From Pseudoscleropodium purum (taxonomy: Eukaryota; Streptophyta; Bryopsida; Hypnales; Brachytheciaceae), in NCBI GenBank assembly GCA_963969395.1, contig OZ017795.1:31229063-31293062 (forward strand): a stretch of 64,000 nt of DNA, written 5' to 3'. The notes beneath the pieces were generated by a model that was not told where the DNA came from, did not search any database, and saw only the letters and a list, made by a program, of their open reading frames with translations. Positions 24,901-39,900 of this stretch are shown in pieces. The translations under genes and the position numbers were made by a program. The first letter of the stretch is position 1. Every line of letters begins with the position of its first letter.

Positions 24901-27900
24901 AGGTTCCTGTTAATAATTCTATAACTACTTTGTTATTAGTTCTAACTACTGAAATTCTAACTACCGAAATTCTACATTGACTTAAATTCAAAGTTTTAAA
25001 ATCAATTGCAATTAAAGTAAAAGAGAAATTAACATACCTCTCCTTTGAAGGAGTCTATTATTCCGTCCTCATAAACGACTAAGTGTATTGTTTTATAGTA
25101 TCCATCACTGTCCATGATTGTCTACGCCATTGATTTAGATTTTAGTACTTTATTGTAAATAAACTTGATTTGATGACGGTTTAACGTTGTTTCAAATAAA
25201 TCCTAATTTTATTTAGGAATTATTTTAATATTTGAAACCATTAAATCTACTACATTAAATTAAAATTATTTATGAGTTGAATTTTTAAATTAATTGTTAT
25301 TCCACTTAATTACTTTGGACATATTAGTTGAAGTTTTGTTTTATTGATTCGTCTTATTAGGCCTAATAAAACAAACCCAAACCAACATTTGGCCAACTAA
25401 TTTCAATTGGAATCACAATTAATATCTAACTACCAAATTCTTCAATAGTAAAAGGAATAAAATCTAATGAAAATTCCCTAACGAATAGTAATGAATAGAA
25501 AAAGGAATAAAGAATGATTAAATAATGTTAATATGGATAGTGGTATTCTCACCTTGCAATTGTTTAATGTTTGTTGCCAAATTCTCGATGCTAATTCCTC
25601 CTTTAAACTTCTTTGTCTTCTAAACCCTCATCATTTGGTTTGGTTGTTGGAGAGGCATTGATAGTGAGACAAATTAGTACATAAGAGAGATTTAATGTAA
25701 GGTAAGGAACCAAATGCTGAAATTCAAAAGTTTGGGTGGTGGTGGCAAGCAACAACCAGCTTCGTATGTTAGATTACACACAATATGTTTTGAATTCTCA
25801 ATTTTTGCTTTTAGCTTCCTTCCTTGCCTAGTTTCAATACCCTATATGGACTTGCAATACACCCTAGAGTCCCCGTACACCTTTGGAACCTAGCTAATAC
25901 AACCCCAAATTGAGCTAATACACCCAAAAAAACTAGTCCAAATTCAATAAGCAACCAACATTTAGTACCCCCTCAGAACTTAGTTCCTCTAGTGAGCATC
26001 TAGCGTTGCCATGTAGCAGGGTGTGAGTGGGTAGAATCCCTTGTGCCCGTCAAGTCAACCTCCCAAACATAGGAGAACAGTCCTTCCAAAAATTGTCAAG
26101 GTAACCTCTAAAACCTGCCAAGGCAACTCTCGGATATCCAGTAGAGCAAACCCCGAATACCCAAACAAAGCATACCCCTCTTGAACCCTGGGAGTATGCC
26201 TAGTAGGACCCTACGACCCCGGCAATGTACCCAATAGGATCCTTGTCAACTCAATTATCCATTGCATTGAGTTGGCTAGGGAATTTAAATCTCTTGTGAT
26301 TTCAATTTGGGCAAACGCTAAGGGTCAATTTCATAATCAAATCACACTTATAATTAAATATGCTAGATTTTATAAAAATAGAAATTCAATGAACCCTAAT
26401 AAACTCAAAGGAAATGAAAGGCCTTCAATCATATTGCAACTATACCTAAGGAAATAAATCACTTAAACATCAAACATGACCGAACTACTACTAACCTATT
26501 AAATGAATAAATGATTGAACAATTTTGAAGGGGACCTTACCAAAATCAAACGCCACAAATTTCTCTCCTTCATGTATGACCCCTCTCAAGCTTTTTGCTA
26601 GTTGGCAAAAAGAATGAAATCTCTTGAATTGTTGGCTTAAGTAGTTATTTGAAAGCTTAAAAAGTCAAAGCTTTGCCATAGGGGGCAACCCCAGGTGTGA
26701 AGGATAATTCCGATGTATCCTTTAGCTTTAAAGGTACCTTCTAATATATGGCCTCTTTTTTTATAAAGGTTTCACCAGTTTTTTTAAAAAGGTATAAGTC
26801 AAAGCTCTGCCGTATGGGGACAACCCCAAGCTGTAAGAGCTTAGTTTAAATACTAAAAGAGGTATGCATGACAACATATAAACCGAACTTTAGTATTTGA
26901 GTTAACACATGCTAATTCTTAATTTTAAATCCTAAAGGAGGTATGCATGACAAAGTTTAAGCTGAACTTTGGGGTTTAAGTCAAACTTGTTAGTATTTAG
27001 TTTAAATTCTAAAGGAGGTACCCATGACAGTGTTTAAACTGAACTTTAGAAACTTCATTATACAATGTGAGTTTGGTTAGTGTTTTATTTAAAAACCTTT
27101 TCGCAAAGTCTAGCTTTGCCCCTTTAAGAATTTTAAAACAAGTGTGTGTTCACTGCCAAAGTATATGAGTTTGGAAATCCAACTCTCAACACTCTAAAAG
27201 AAAACAATAATCAAGAACTTAAGAACTCGTGAACTTATTAGCAAAGGTTGAACAATCTTAAGGGAACTCAAAGTCCTTAAGAATCTTTACTAACACAAAA
27301 CAAGAATCAGAACAAAGGTTTGGTCACTCCAACAATGTTGGTGTACCAAGAAGGAATTGTGTTCAATAGAGTGTCGGTACACCAAGTGGATTTGTTCAAC
27401 AAATGTTGGTACAAGAATGTGCTAGAGCCTTGGCATTGAAAAAATGAATATAGAATTGGGTTGTGAGAAACAAGGAGGGAGGGCCCTTATATACCCATGG
27501 GCAAGGGCCCACCTCTTCATTTACTACGAAATATTTTGTTTTCTATCTAAAGTAACTTCCCAAACTACCTTCCTAAACTACCCTAAAATATTTGTTCAAC
27601 AAATCTTTCTTTAATAAAAAAGAAGGTCCTCATGAAAGTTCTTCAAAAGCCTTAATTAGCCCTTGGAATAATGCGTAAATCAAATCTGTTGACTTTTGAA
27701 AGATTTTGTGGAATCAAATCTTAATTAATTCCAGATATTTTGTGTTTAACCTAAAGTCAACTCCTAAATAACCTTTGTAAGTCTAAATTGACTTCTTAAA
27801 GAAACATTTGGAAACCTTATCAAATCAAATCTCAGATTTCCCTCAAAATATTTAGGAATGTGACTTCAATTTACTACAATTTATACTAAAAAGTCAAACT

Positions 27901-30900
27901 ATCACTTGACCCTCTCTATCTTTCAGGGAACAATTCAAAACACAAAATGAATTGCGCAATTGAATTTAAAAGACCCAAATGAGTAGAAGGGATCCGCTTC
28001 TTTTTTTTCTAAGCCATCTATCAGTGTAAAAACCACTTACAGTAATTCATAAGAAAAGTGAAAACTTTAACTTTTAGAATTCGTGGTTTTTGAAGAAATT
28101 GAGTGGCCACATTTGATTGGAAGGTTCAAGGGAGTAAGAAGAGACCCCTTGTTTGCACTAATTGGACATCGTTAGTTCTTAGTTTGCCGGTCAACCCGTT
28201 GCCATGTTGTAATTTCTTGGAAAATCCAATGTAGTTGTTAATTCTAGTACTTTTGCCTATCAAAAAGTCTTCAAATGTGATAGGGCACTTATTTAGCACA
28301 CAAAACATTAACCTAATTTTTAGTGGAATTTTACCACATTCTAGATAATTTCTATGAATTTACCAACAGCTTCAAACGCGATTGACTTTCTATGGAGTCA
28401 TCATAGAACCTTGTAAAATCCCGAAATTTTTTGGGCAACCTTTAAAAAATACCAAAAATCTTAGGGCAAAACCAAACCTCCAATTGCAGTATTCATGGAG
28501 ATACTAAAATTAGCAACTTTGTAATAATTTTCATTCAAGGAAGAAATCATTCTGGTATCGGAGTTTGTTGTAGATGATTGGTTCCTTTGGTGATCTCATG
28601 GCATCCTTTTAATCTAAAAGCACCTCTCTCTAAGCTCCAATTTCCCTTTTCACCATCCACTCTTGATTTTGGTTGGTATGTAGTAGTTTTCTACCAGACC
28701 AACATGAAAATTCCAAATTCTTTACAAACTTGGATTCCACAAACTATTGGACTCTCTAATCCTAAAAATAGACTACAATACTTAATTAGATTGTCACATG
28801 CACCTTAGTGGTCATTTGTTACATGGACAAAACACTAGATCTGGCTAACTCTCACATCCTCACTTTCAAATATGCTATTTTAGCCTTACAATCTCTCAAC
28901 AAATACTTAGAAGTATAGAAACATGTTGAAAAGCATATTTCCTACTTCTAAGAAGACTTCTAATTCCATTGACAGGGATTATTACCAATTTTGCTCAAAT
29001 ACTATAATTTATGCATATTTGTATAAATATTTGCTAAATGTTGCAAAACATTTGCGAAAAATAAATCCAAAGTTCCAAGTACCAACTTGAGGGCTCACAT
29101 CAATCTATGCAATTCCAAAAAAATATATTATTTTATTTCAATATATTTTTTACTACATAGTTTGACATTGAAATTGAAAAAATGATTTTATTTTTTGCAA
29201 TATCTATTAAAATGATACGAAACAAAGCTTCATAGATAGATTAAGATGAGCAACATCCATCCTAAGAATTTCATGCAAAAATTTCAAATTATGAAGTTAG
29301 TAGAGCCCAAGTTTTTAAAAAGCCAAAAATGAACTCCTTGGTTCTTTATTGATTAAGATGTTACCTTATATTTTGGCTACTTGCACTACATTTTTGAAAT
29401 GCTCCCAATACCTTTCATTCAAACTTGATGTCCTCTACTTTCCATTGTATTTGTATATAAAATTATTTTATTTTATTCCAAAAATGATTATATTTTAGTC
29501 ACAAAAAATTTATGTGAATAGCTAAAATTGAGCTAAAATCACTTCATTGTGAGAATTTTCAACACCAACTATTGTATATACATTCAAGGAATATTAAAAA
29601 CAAAAGATAAAAAAATACAATTCTTCATTTAATAATGTTCATATGTATTCATTAATACAACAATTTTTGGTTGTATTAGCATCATAGAGTTACCAACAGA
29701 AATAATATAGTACAATTTTATTTACTTCAAACTTTATAAACTTGGAGATGAATTTTTTAAATTTAATTAAGATTTTAATATGTTTATTTATTTTACACTA
29801 TATATAGTAAATTGTGTAGAAAGTTGTATGCACCAATTTTTACCTAAAATGGTTCCTGATTTTTGATGGCCAGCAATATTAAAGTGAGGGGTTATTGGTG
29901 TTGCTTCTGGTCCAGTCCATTGACTTACTGCATCTGGCAAGCGATATTGTACCAAATTTTTTCCCTTTCCCAAACCCCAAATGATCCTTTTCTCCACTTT
30001 TTCTTTCTCCAAAATATATTTGGTGGAGACAATAGCATTTAAAGGAAAGGCAACAATGAAACTACAAAAAATACATTATGGTATTGAATTTTGGTGACAA
30101 TTATTATAAGCTTTAGTACTTATAAAAGGAATTCATCCCTAAAAGATTCTAATGGGATTTAGATTTTCTACTTTTGGAAATTTCTAATTAAATATATAGC
30201 ATAATGATATATCTTATATATTTATTAATATTAAAATAAATATGACACAATTGGACCAATGGATAAAATTTGCCACTATATTAATCAAGTTTTATTAATA
30301 TAAATTTGAGATTAATAATCCAGATCTAATTCTAAATTTTCATGTTAAATGTTGTTTATTTTTATATCAAATAATGGATATAGATCTGGAGTTTGAAGTT
30401 TTAAATGTAAAATTTAATTTAAATATTAATTGATTGTTGAAATCATTTTTGAGGAAAAAAAAACTTTAAGAAGAAAAATATCAATATATTTTTTAGTATT
30501 ATCACCTTTGAAATTATTTTAGTTAAAAACATCATAATTTATATTTGATGAATTGCTTAAAAAGAATTTAGAACAAAAAGTATTGATGAAAAAAATTGCA
30601 AAAGTCAAAAATCTTGTTGAATACAAGAAGAAGCCATCAATATTTAATATCTAATACAATATTCCAATACATCTTGAATTTCAATAATGTAAGGAATGTT
30701 TATTTTGGAATAAATGTCTTTTGATTTGTGTTTGTACACATATGAATGTATATTTGTATTGGATATTAGCTATGAATTGAAAGGATAAAAGAAAATGTTA
30801 ATTGTATTGCACATCAGTATTTAGTATTAAGTATTGATACTTTTATAATTTAGTAGTAACATATTAAAATGCAAATGAAATTGCTTACCTCTTTCGCTGC

Positions 30901-33900
30901 AATTGATTGTGTTGAAATTCGAGTTGACCATCCAACATTCTATTATTGGGCACCTTTAGCATTACTATTTCACCTCGTGCTAATGATACCAATGCATTTA
31001 ATTCATTGTCTCCTATGCACCACATATACTTTTATAAATTTATTGGTAATTTATTAATATTTTTCTATATTTAAAATTTATATTCTAAATGAATACATGT
31101 CTATGTTTAAAAGTCTTTTCTAATTATATCTAAAATAGCATGGTTTTCCAATGCAACAAGTGCTTTTTAGAGATAATTTTCACTTTAAAAATTGACAATT
31201 CAAAAATGGCTTCAATAAATGAGTAGTATAAAAATCTCATAATACAATCATAATATTTAGGATTTTATATTCTAAAAATATAGCCAAAAAACTATATCAA
31301 AATTGCATATATATGATTATTATGCATCGATTCTTTTCTAAATTTATTTTTAGGAAGGAATTTGAATTTAAGTTTCAATTTATATATACAAATCTTTACA
31401 TAGTTAATACAATGCAATACAAAAGTGTGATTCATCGTTCATGTTTTACAATTTTTATTTGATAAACATCACCAATCATTTTTTTAAATATACTTTACAT
31501 GAGGCTTGTACCTCTTTAGAAATTTGGATTACCTTAAAGTCCTTCAAAATTTGAATTTGTAGGTTAGCTAATACAAATCTTTAGAAAAGAGTTTAGCTAG
31601 TTTTTGAGCATATCAATTAAATTTTGAATATCAATTTGGCTATAAAATGTCCAAAATGGAATCTTAGAAGGTTGCTTTGAAGCCAATTAGCTAACATCTA
31701 AAGTACAGACAATGTGCTTTATTTCCCAACATATATATTATTCCTAATTGGTTGCTTAGATCAAAAGTTATGTTGAACTATTTTTGAATTTATTATTAAA
31801 AAATTTCCAATTGTGTAATTTTCTAACATGATATAATATGCAATTGCCAAGGAAAAACTTAGGTTCTACATATTTCTCATAATAGTCTAATTCAAGAAGA
31901 TTGTTTTCCTCATACATTAGAAAATAGCATTTTTGTATACCATTTATGCCAAAATGTACCCATGTCTTTTAGGATTAGTGAAAAGATTATTTCAACAATA
32001 TATTGTTATTTTCATCTATGAAAATGTACAGGTTGATACAATATTTACTATAATGACCTGTTGTTATTTTAGTTTCCCAAGCCAATGCAATGATGGGATT
32101 CAACATATCAGTAAATCCCAATAATTCAAACTTGTTAAATTGTGTTGATTTAGAACAAAGAAAGAACAATCGACCATCCATTTTTGATCCAATCAATAGA
32201 ATTGAAGAACTTGGGCTTTGTATTATCTGCACAAAAAATACAACCATCCACTCAAATAATATATTGCTTATAGTTCCTTTCTTTCTAAATAAATTTGAGG
32301 TATTCTTCTAATTTTATATTAGAAACCATATAGATTTGGTGATAAATTTTATAAATTGTCAAAATTGATTGCCAAATAGCTTAAATTATCTTCTAAATTT
32401 AATACTATAAAAATTGACTTTCATATTTTTCTCAAAATAATATCCATGGAAAGGAATTAAACAAAATTTATAATGAGATTTTTCAAGACCCAAACCCTAA
32501 TAACCGTAAAATAAACACTTGATTGTTTACACAAATCTTGAAATTACTACAAATTGGTTGAAATTGAGCTCCATAAAATGTCCCCCCCCCCCCCCCCCCC
32601 CCTCTCTCCCCAAGTAGGATATTTCATTTATTTTTGTTACTTTTGAAAAGTTTCAATAAAATAAATCTTTTGATGATTTAAATATTCGACAATTTTTCCA
32701 TTGTAGTTCAAATGAATTTTAGTAATTTGTATTGTGCAAATGTTAATCTAGCCCATGAACCCATAAATTTGAGCTGAATGGAAAAAATTCATCCAGTGGT
32801 GGTACATAAACATCTCTTAATGTGGATATTAAAAGACTCTATGGGCAATTAAATTTTTTTTACATTGATGCATTGAAAATTTACATATTCAAGAATTCAA
32901 TGAGCTGTTTTCAAACAAGTGAATCCAAGACATTAACCCCTAAATTCCCAAGGCCGTTTTTCTGTCCTAAACCACTCAAAACTGCCATTTTTGCTGCGTT
33001 CACCCAAGAAAATTTAAAAAAATCATATTTTCGGAATCTAACCGTAGGATCTTGCACTTCACTTGTCTTAGCTCATGTGGTAAAAATTTCATGAAGTTTG
33101 ACCACATGGATTGAAAGATATTAGCATTCAAAGTTAAAAAAGAAAGTTTTTTTGAACATTGGCCTGCAATTTCAGATGACTTTGACTGCAAATTGTGAAA
33201 TTTTTTTGCATTACAGACTTTGAATTTGAAATTTTTTATATTGAAGAATTGAGTTGAAAGTCTAGGAATTTAAAAAAAAAACAAACAATTGATTTTCATT
33301 CTCTAAAAAAATGCTAAGTAAAAGTAGGTCCAAGATTGGAACAAAAACTAAATCGTTAATAACTCCAAGATGGGATTGATAGACAATAATCTCAATGGTG
33401 AGATTGTTTTAGAAAGCAAACACAACATTCTCCCAAAACAAATTGTCAAAAATTGTGAAAATTACATTCAGAAATGAATCCTAAAAGTTATTTTTTAAGA
33501 AGATGCTGAAATTGCCCGAAAAACAAGATTGTCTTTAACTTTCTAATTATTAGTCCAAATAGACCAAATCAAAGCTTCACATGTAGACAAAAATGAAACA
33601 TTTCAGAAGAAAAAAAATGAAAATTTATTTTGATTTTTTGTGATTTTTTTTGTGCTGCCCGTTGAGTTCAATTTCAGACTTTTTGTGGTATAACTTTTGC
33701 TCCTGGATACCAATTGAAATAAAAATTATATTCCCACTTAGATAATCAGTTTTTCTATCTTACGGGAAAGTTTCAAAACAATTCACCAAAAATTGAGGTC
33801 ACAGGATCTTGTTCGAACTCTAATTTGTCCCCCAAGGAGACAATGGGAATTTAGGGGTTAAAAAACATAGCATTACATTGCAATGAAAAATGAATTGTAA

Positions 33901-36900
33901 ATTTATTTTCATTGAATTATAACTCGTTTCATAAATTTTTGAGGTTGATAATTAGAAACCAAGCTTTAGACCCCAAAATTAATGAGAGAAAAAAAGTGAG
34001 AAAATTGAAATTAATAAGGGTGTGAGATATTTTTGACAATTTAGTAAAATACTTTAATTATCTTCAAAATTAAAAATTTTATTTTTCAAAAGTCAATCAT
34101 TTTATCTAATTTGAATTTTCAATAAAAATTTATAAAAAATGATTTAAAACTCAAATTAGATTTGTTGAAAAAATTTCCATTTAGATAATAAAGACTAAAG
34201 CTTTGTGTTTCACCTTAATCATCATAATAAATTTGATAATGTGGTTTCATTAATGCCATTTTCAGTTTTTTACTCATGAGCATAATAAATGAGGATAAAA
34301 AAAATATACCAAAGTGGTAATTTAAAAAAAATCTAGCTATTTCTACAATGCTTTGCTAAACCCTTGTACAATATAAACCAAGTAACAACAAAATTTAGTT
34401 ACAAACTCTTAAAAATTCATCTTAGTTACATTCAATAGAAAAATTAGATTATTGCATTTAAGTAGAAGTATACCATTTTGGAAAAAAATTGAATAAAAAA
34501 CTGCTACAAAATACAATCATTCTGTGATGACATTTTTAAGCATTTATTTTGATATTATCTATGTAAGAAATACAATTGGAGGTGTTAAACTTGACTCCAA
34601 TTGTATTGTACTTTTCTTACTAATATGATTATTAAAGTAATACAGAAGAATTTAATATAGTGATACTATTCTAAATTTTTGCCTAGACATGAATATATAT
34701 TTGTATAAAGATATTCTTCACATCAATTTGACTCATCAAATTAGTCATAAACAAAGGATTTTTATTTTACATTCAAATATTATTTTGGATGAATGAAAAT
34801 ATATGTAGATGAAACATCACTTTGAAGTACCTTGTTTATCATCTTCAATGTCAATTTGGAGATACTTAGGGATTAAAAAATTGAAGATAATACTAGTAGA
34901 AGCATTAAAAGCTTAACTATTTTAATTCTTTTAAGGTTCAAGATAGAAGGTCTTCCATTCAAGATGTGGACATATATTATTTCAAATCTTATTTAATTGA
35001 TTGCAAATTATAGAGACATGTAAATATATGATCTTTTGAAAAAAGTGGTTTAAGCAATGTAGAAAGTACACAAGAACTAAAGTTGAAAATTAGACTACTT
35101 TGAAATGGAAGATTGAATCAATCTTTAGATAAAAGGTATTTCTTTGTCAACTTTTATTTCATTAAAGTGATTATTTGGTACAATGAGGTCACAAGAGCCA
35201 ATACAATATACATTTCAATGACTATTAGAAGCAATAGCTATTTCACTTTCTCTTTCAATAATCTTGTTTGTCCATCTAAATATTCTAATTAGTGACCTCA
35301 ATTATTTTTCATTTGTATAATGTAATTTTAGAAATTATTTCTATGAAAATATTCTAGAATTTACAAAGTGGTGGTATGTTTATTTTAAATTCAAAATTTT
35401 AACTTCAAACAAGGGATATTTAAAATCAAATTCAAAAACTAAATGATATAAAATTAAAATCTCCATTCATGAAATTTTACATTTCAAGTTTTAATTTATG
35501 AAAAAATTTGTTTTGTTTTGATAGAATCTGAAAACTTTTTAAATCACTAAAAAGTATAATTTTTAATAATAAAGGAAATGTACTCCAAAAAATAAGTTGC
35601 AATACAAAAGCCTACAACTGAGGCCAAGTCCTAGCAAACCAAAGATTAGAAAAAACAATGACAAGAATTAATATTGATCTTTTAAAAATATAAAAATTTA
35701 TAAATGAATTAATTAGAATTTTTTTACATAAATTTGTTCTTCTATGTTGAAATTCTTTTGATCAATGCTATTGAATTCAAAATGAAGTTTTAGAGAAGGG
35801 ATGATTGCAAGGACTTGTTCTATTTTCTTCATCATACTCTAAATGCTAGAATACAAATTTTTCAAGTACAAATTTGAGAATAGTGATCTAATCAAAGGGA
35901 TAAAATAATAGTTGACTAATAAATTAGAAGTCAAAGGGCAAATTATTGTTCTAACATTATTGTATAAAAATTCCAAGTCAATTTGAAATACAATAATGGA
36001 TTTTAAATAGTGTCTAAGGGAAAAAAAAAAAGAAGGGAAGGGAAAGATGAAGTAGCATTGTGAAAGTTGGAACCTGTAATGCATTTGAAATTTATAGTGT
36101 AGGGATGAATATGTGGCCATTTTAAATCTAAACCTAAATTTTTATCATTTTCTAAAACTAATTTAATAGTGAATATTGACTTTTGAAAATATGTCACATT
36201 TGTTGATTTAAAAGTTTGAACTATCATTGAATATCCATTATGAGGAATTTGAAAGGAATGACCTCATATATATTGGTAACTATTATCTAAAACAATTGAT
36301 TATATGGAAGTAAATAAAGTGAACTTTTTCCAGAATACATTCTAAAGTGAAAATTTAAAAAATTAATGCTTTTTTGAATGATCTTTTTTGTAAAGTTATT
36401 AAAAATATACAAAATTTTGTTTATTTTTAAATTATATTTTCATTCATTACAAATAAAAATGTCAAAATATGTATTTTTCAAGATTTTGTAAATTTTAACT
36501 TTCCTATGTAAAAAATTATTCTATGTTGATCATTAGGCATTACAATCTTCATAATGATCTACAAAGTGTTCCTATATTCTACTTTTATAAATGATTTTTA
36601 TAATTTTATAGTAATTGGCCAAAAAATCACAAGTTTTGGAATAAACACAATAAAAAAGCAAGTAATTAATGTAGTCATACAACTCAAAAACATATTTTCA
36701 ACTTTAAATATTAAACAATTTTTACAAACTTTAAAATAAATATTCACAAATGGTTTTTTCATTTAAATTGTCTTGAAATTTCTGACTTGTATTGTTGCTA
36801 CACATGATTAAATTTGCAAGTGCTCCATACGAATCCCGACTTTCTAAATTACTATATAAGAAGCAACGAATAGTTTATGTAGAGACTAGATTCTATGATA

Positions 36901-39900
36901 TTTTTAATCTTCAAATTTTTTAGTTGTAATTTTCAACCAAGTAAAGTTTTTCTATTATTTTATTTTAATTTTCATCAATCATAACTTATATAATTCACAT
37001 GAATCTTCCCAAGAGTCATATCTCTATCAATATTTATTCTAGTTCATCATAAAACTCATATTATTAAATTTTTTTTTGCTTACTTGGTCTATAGAGTTTG
37101 TGTGTAATTTCATTTGGTAAATAATACTAGAGTCTCCTCCTTTTTGAATTTCAATAAAATTTAAAGAACCAGTACTTGATCCAGTTACTGCAATATCCTG
37201 CTAATATAACCACATTTGAGGATATTATTGCATTATAAGATGTATTTTGATGACACTTATTATATTTAGAAAGAAATAAGTGATAGTGATAAAATTATTC
37301 AAGATAAATATAAAAACATCAAAAATCTTTATACTTTATTATTTATAGAAAAGGCAATAATATTTAAGTTCCAAAAAATATTTATGTTATTTAATAATTT
37401 GTTTAAATTCTTTATAAAGATTTTCAAGTGATGTTTTGAACATTGATTTTCAAATGCAATGATAAAACATGTTTGTGATTGTTTGTAAAAACATCAATCA
37501 TCAATCATTTTAATTTGAAATTTTTCTATATAATGCTTTTTGAAAAAGGTGCTTTTAAAAAAATTTGGTTTAATTTTTTAAGACCAATGTTTTTTATTTA
37601 TGTAAACATCCTAACTCCATTTTAAAAAATGAATTTTTTTTGGTTGGAAACTTATGATGTGCTTTAGAGTGTAAATAGTTGAATTTTTAGATATACTAAA
37701 CTGCCAACTTGAAAAAGTCTAGACATTTATTTCAATTAACCAACCTTTCCTAAAATAAATGAAAAAAGCAGTTCCAAAGACATATCCAAGGACAAGAACA
37801 AATTCCAGTACAAATACAAATATGAGTATATGTATTGAATACATATATAGAAAAAATTTATATGTGTCTCATATTTCTTGACAATGTTAGGATAGTAGAA
37901 AAACATAAGTATTTCAAGTTCATGAAAATTTCTGAAAATTATATTAGTACTAGTATTACAACATTCTATTCCAATTATCTACCCCCCCTCCTTTAAAATA
38001 AACGACAACAACAACAACAACACTCAATCAAGAGAGTTAACATTATAGGTTTTTTATTAAACAACATAATAAAAATTATAAGAATCAATAGTTTCTAAAT
38101 GATTTAATGTATCTTGTAAATATTTATTTAAAGTTTAGGAAATATTTATAAAGTAAAGAATTTTCTTGGTGGAATAAATATTTTTTTGAAGAGATCTATA
38201 TACAATACAAATAATACCAAAATGGAATAATTTAGAATTTGAAGATAATAAATAGAAAATGCTCATATACTATATTTTCAAAGAAGATAATACTTCCTAC
38301 AATTTGAATATTGGTATAGATAAATCATACTATATCCAAATGCAATGCATTATAATGCAATTTTTTAGATACATTGATAAAAGGTTTTTTTGGGGGGTGT
38401 ATGTAAGAAATAATGATTTCTATCTAGTAAATAATATACAATCTACTTTCTTTGGAGATTTTCCAAGCAATTATTTGCAGCCATTTTCATAATATAATAA
38501 AAATATTATATGAATAATGAGCTAATATCATACTTCTTTGATCCCTATTTGGACATATAACATCATTGATATTGAAGATGTTTTCCTTGTATTTATATTG
38601 GTCAATAAATAATCTATAAAAAAATAATAAGAAATCAATTTTTTTTTAATAACATTTGAAATACAGTTGATGAATTTTTTTTAATTGGCCAATGGTCATA
38701 GATTTGTAATTGGCTAATCAATTGTCTTAATTTTATTACCCTAAATGGAGTTCATTTGATTGAATGGATTTTCTTAAAATTTCAAATATATTCTTTATGT
38801 TTTATTGCTTCATTTAAAAAAATTCCAAAATATAATTGCTATGGTAAGAGAAATGTATGGATGAAAGCCCAAAATAGTCAATAATTGTCTCATGTTAAAA
38901 AAATATGTAGTTTAGTAATCTAAGCATTGAAATTTTTATTTCCAATTTCTTTTAATTTCATAAATCAACAAAAATTACAATCCTATCCAGTTACAAAAAC
39001 TATAAATTATAAAAATAGGATTCATATTTATGATTAAACTTAAGAAAGAAGTATATATATATATATATACATACATACTTACATACACTAGTTTGGAAGA
39101 AAAAAAAAATTGAAGCTCCTAGATTGCATGCTAGTATACAAGTTATTGTCATCTCAATCAAATACAAAGTTTTTACATACATTATAACCACAACTTCCAG
39201 AAAAGGTTCTACATATTCAAATAAAAAAAGACCATGAAGAGAAACATAGTGTTATCTATAAGGTATTCCTAATATCTTGGTCAAAATAAGAATTTTTTAG
39301 TGCATATTTTTTGACCAAAATAAACAAGAATAAATTGTTGGAGAATGCAAAAGACTATGGAAAATGATAGATTTGGATAAAGGATTTGAATTAATTAAAT
39401 AAAAATCAACTTCATTTTTACTAATATATTAGTGTATAAGATCATCTTATTGATGAGATTTTGAATTAAATCTTGTTATTATTTTACAAATTTCATAATT
39501 CAAGAAAAAAACAAGTTCACAAAGCTAGACTACATACATCTATATCACTAAGAATGCATAAAGATAATTGAGATGATTTAAAAGCTTGACATGATATTTC
39601 TTTGCCCCAATCTACTGACCATATTCGAATTGTTCCATCTTTTCCACATGTTACTAAGAACTTGCCTCCACTGCACATTTATAACAAAAATCTATAAATG
39701 ATCATCACTTCCTAAACTTTAATATTTTATTCCACATAAGAAAAACCCATTTATTTTATCTATTATCATTTTAAATATTTTCACATAATAGCTTGTTTTT
39801 ATAAGTGATAAATATGTAAGCAAAATAATTTATTGCTTAAAAAATCTCAATGTTCTAAATAAAACAACTCTTTTGAAAAATCTAAACCAAAAGTTGACAT

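Larger units (their letters stand above)
20824..29843. other. Largest intron, between exons k and l
   Basis: 9.0 kb. Contents: a three-copy-family repeat (21,928-22,139), a TTAA-element copy (22,863-23,440), a short exon-like frame (25,038-25,115), a less AT-rich zone with degenerate tandem repeats (about 25,700-27,500) that may be an LTR-retrotransposon remnant, and a possible primer-binding site (28,560). No coding exon is needed here: the phases of k and l join directly. Confidence 0.6.
32227..37083. other. Intron between exons h and i
   Basis: 4.9 kb. It contains a C21 run (32,582-32,602), the best TTAA element (32,937-33,857) and a hairpin (34,563-34,620). 35-37 kb shows only short chance frames. 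Confidence 0.6.

Noticed and set aside
28578..28808. Plus-strand frame of 76 codons after the possible primer site as gag
   Set aside because: No zinc knuckle or gag-like features, and it stops quickly; evidence too thin.
35839..36227. Two minus-strand frames of 74-93 codons
   Set aside because: Phe/Tyr/Leu-rich chance frames in an AT-rich intron; exons h and i join without them.
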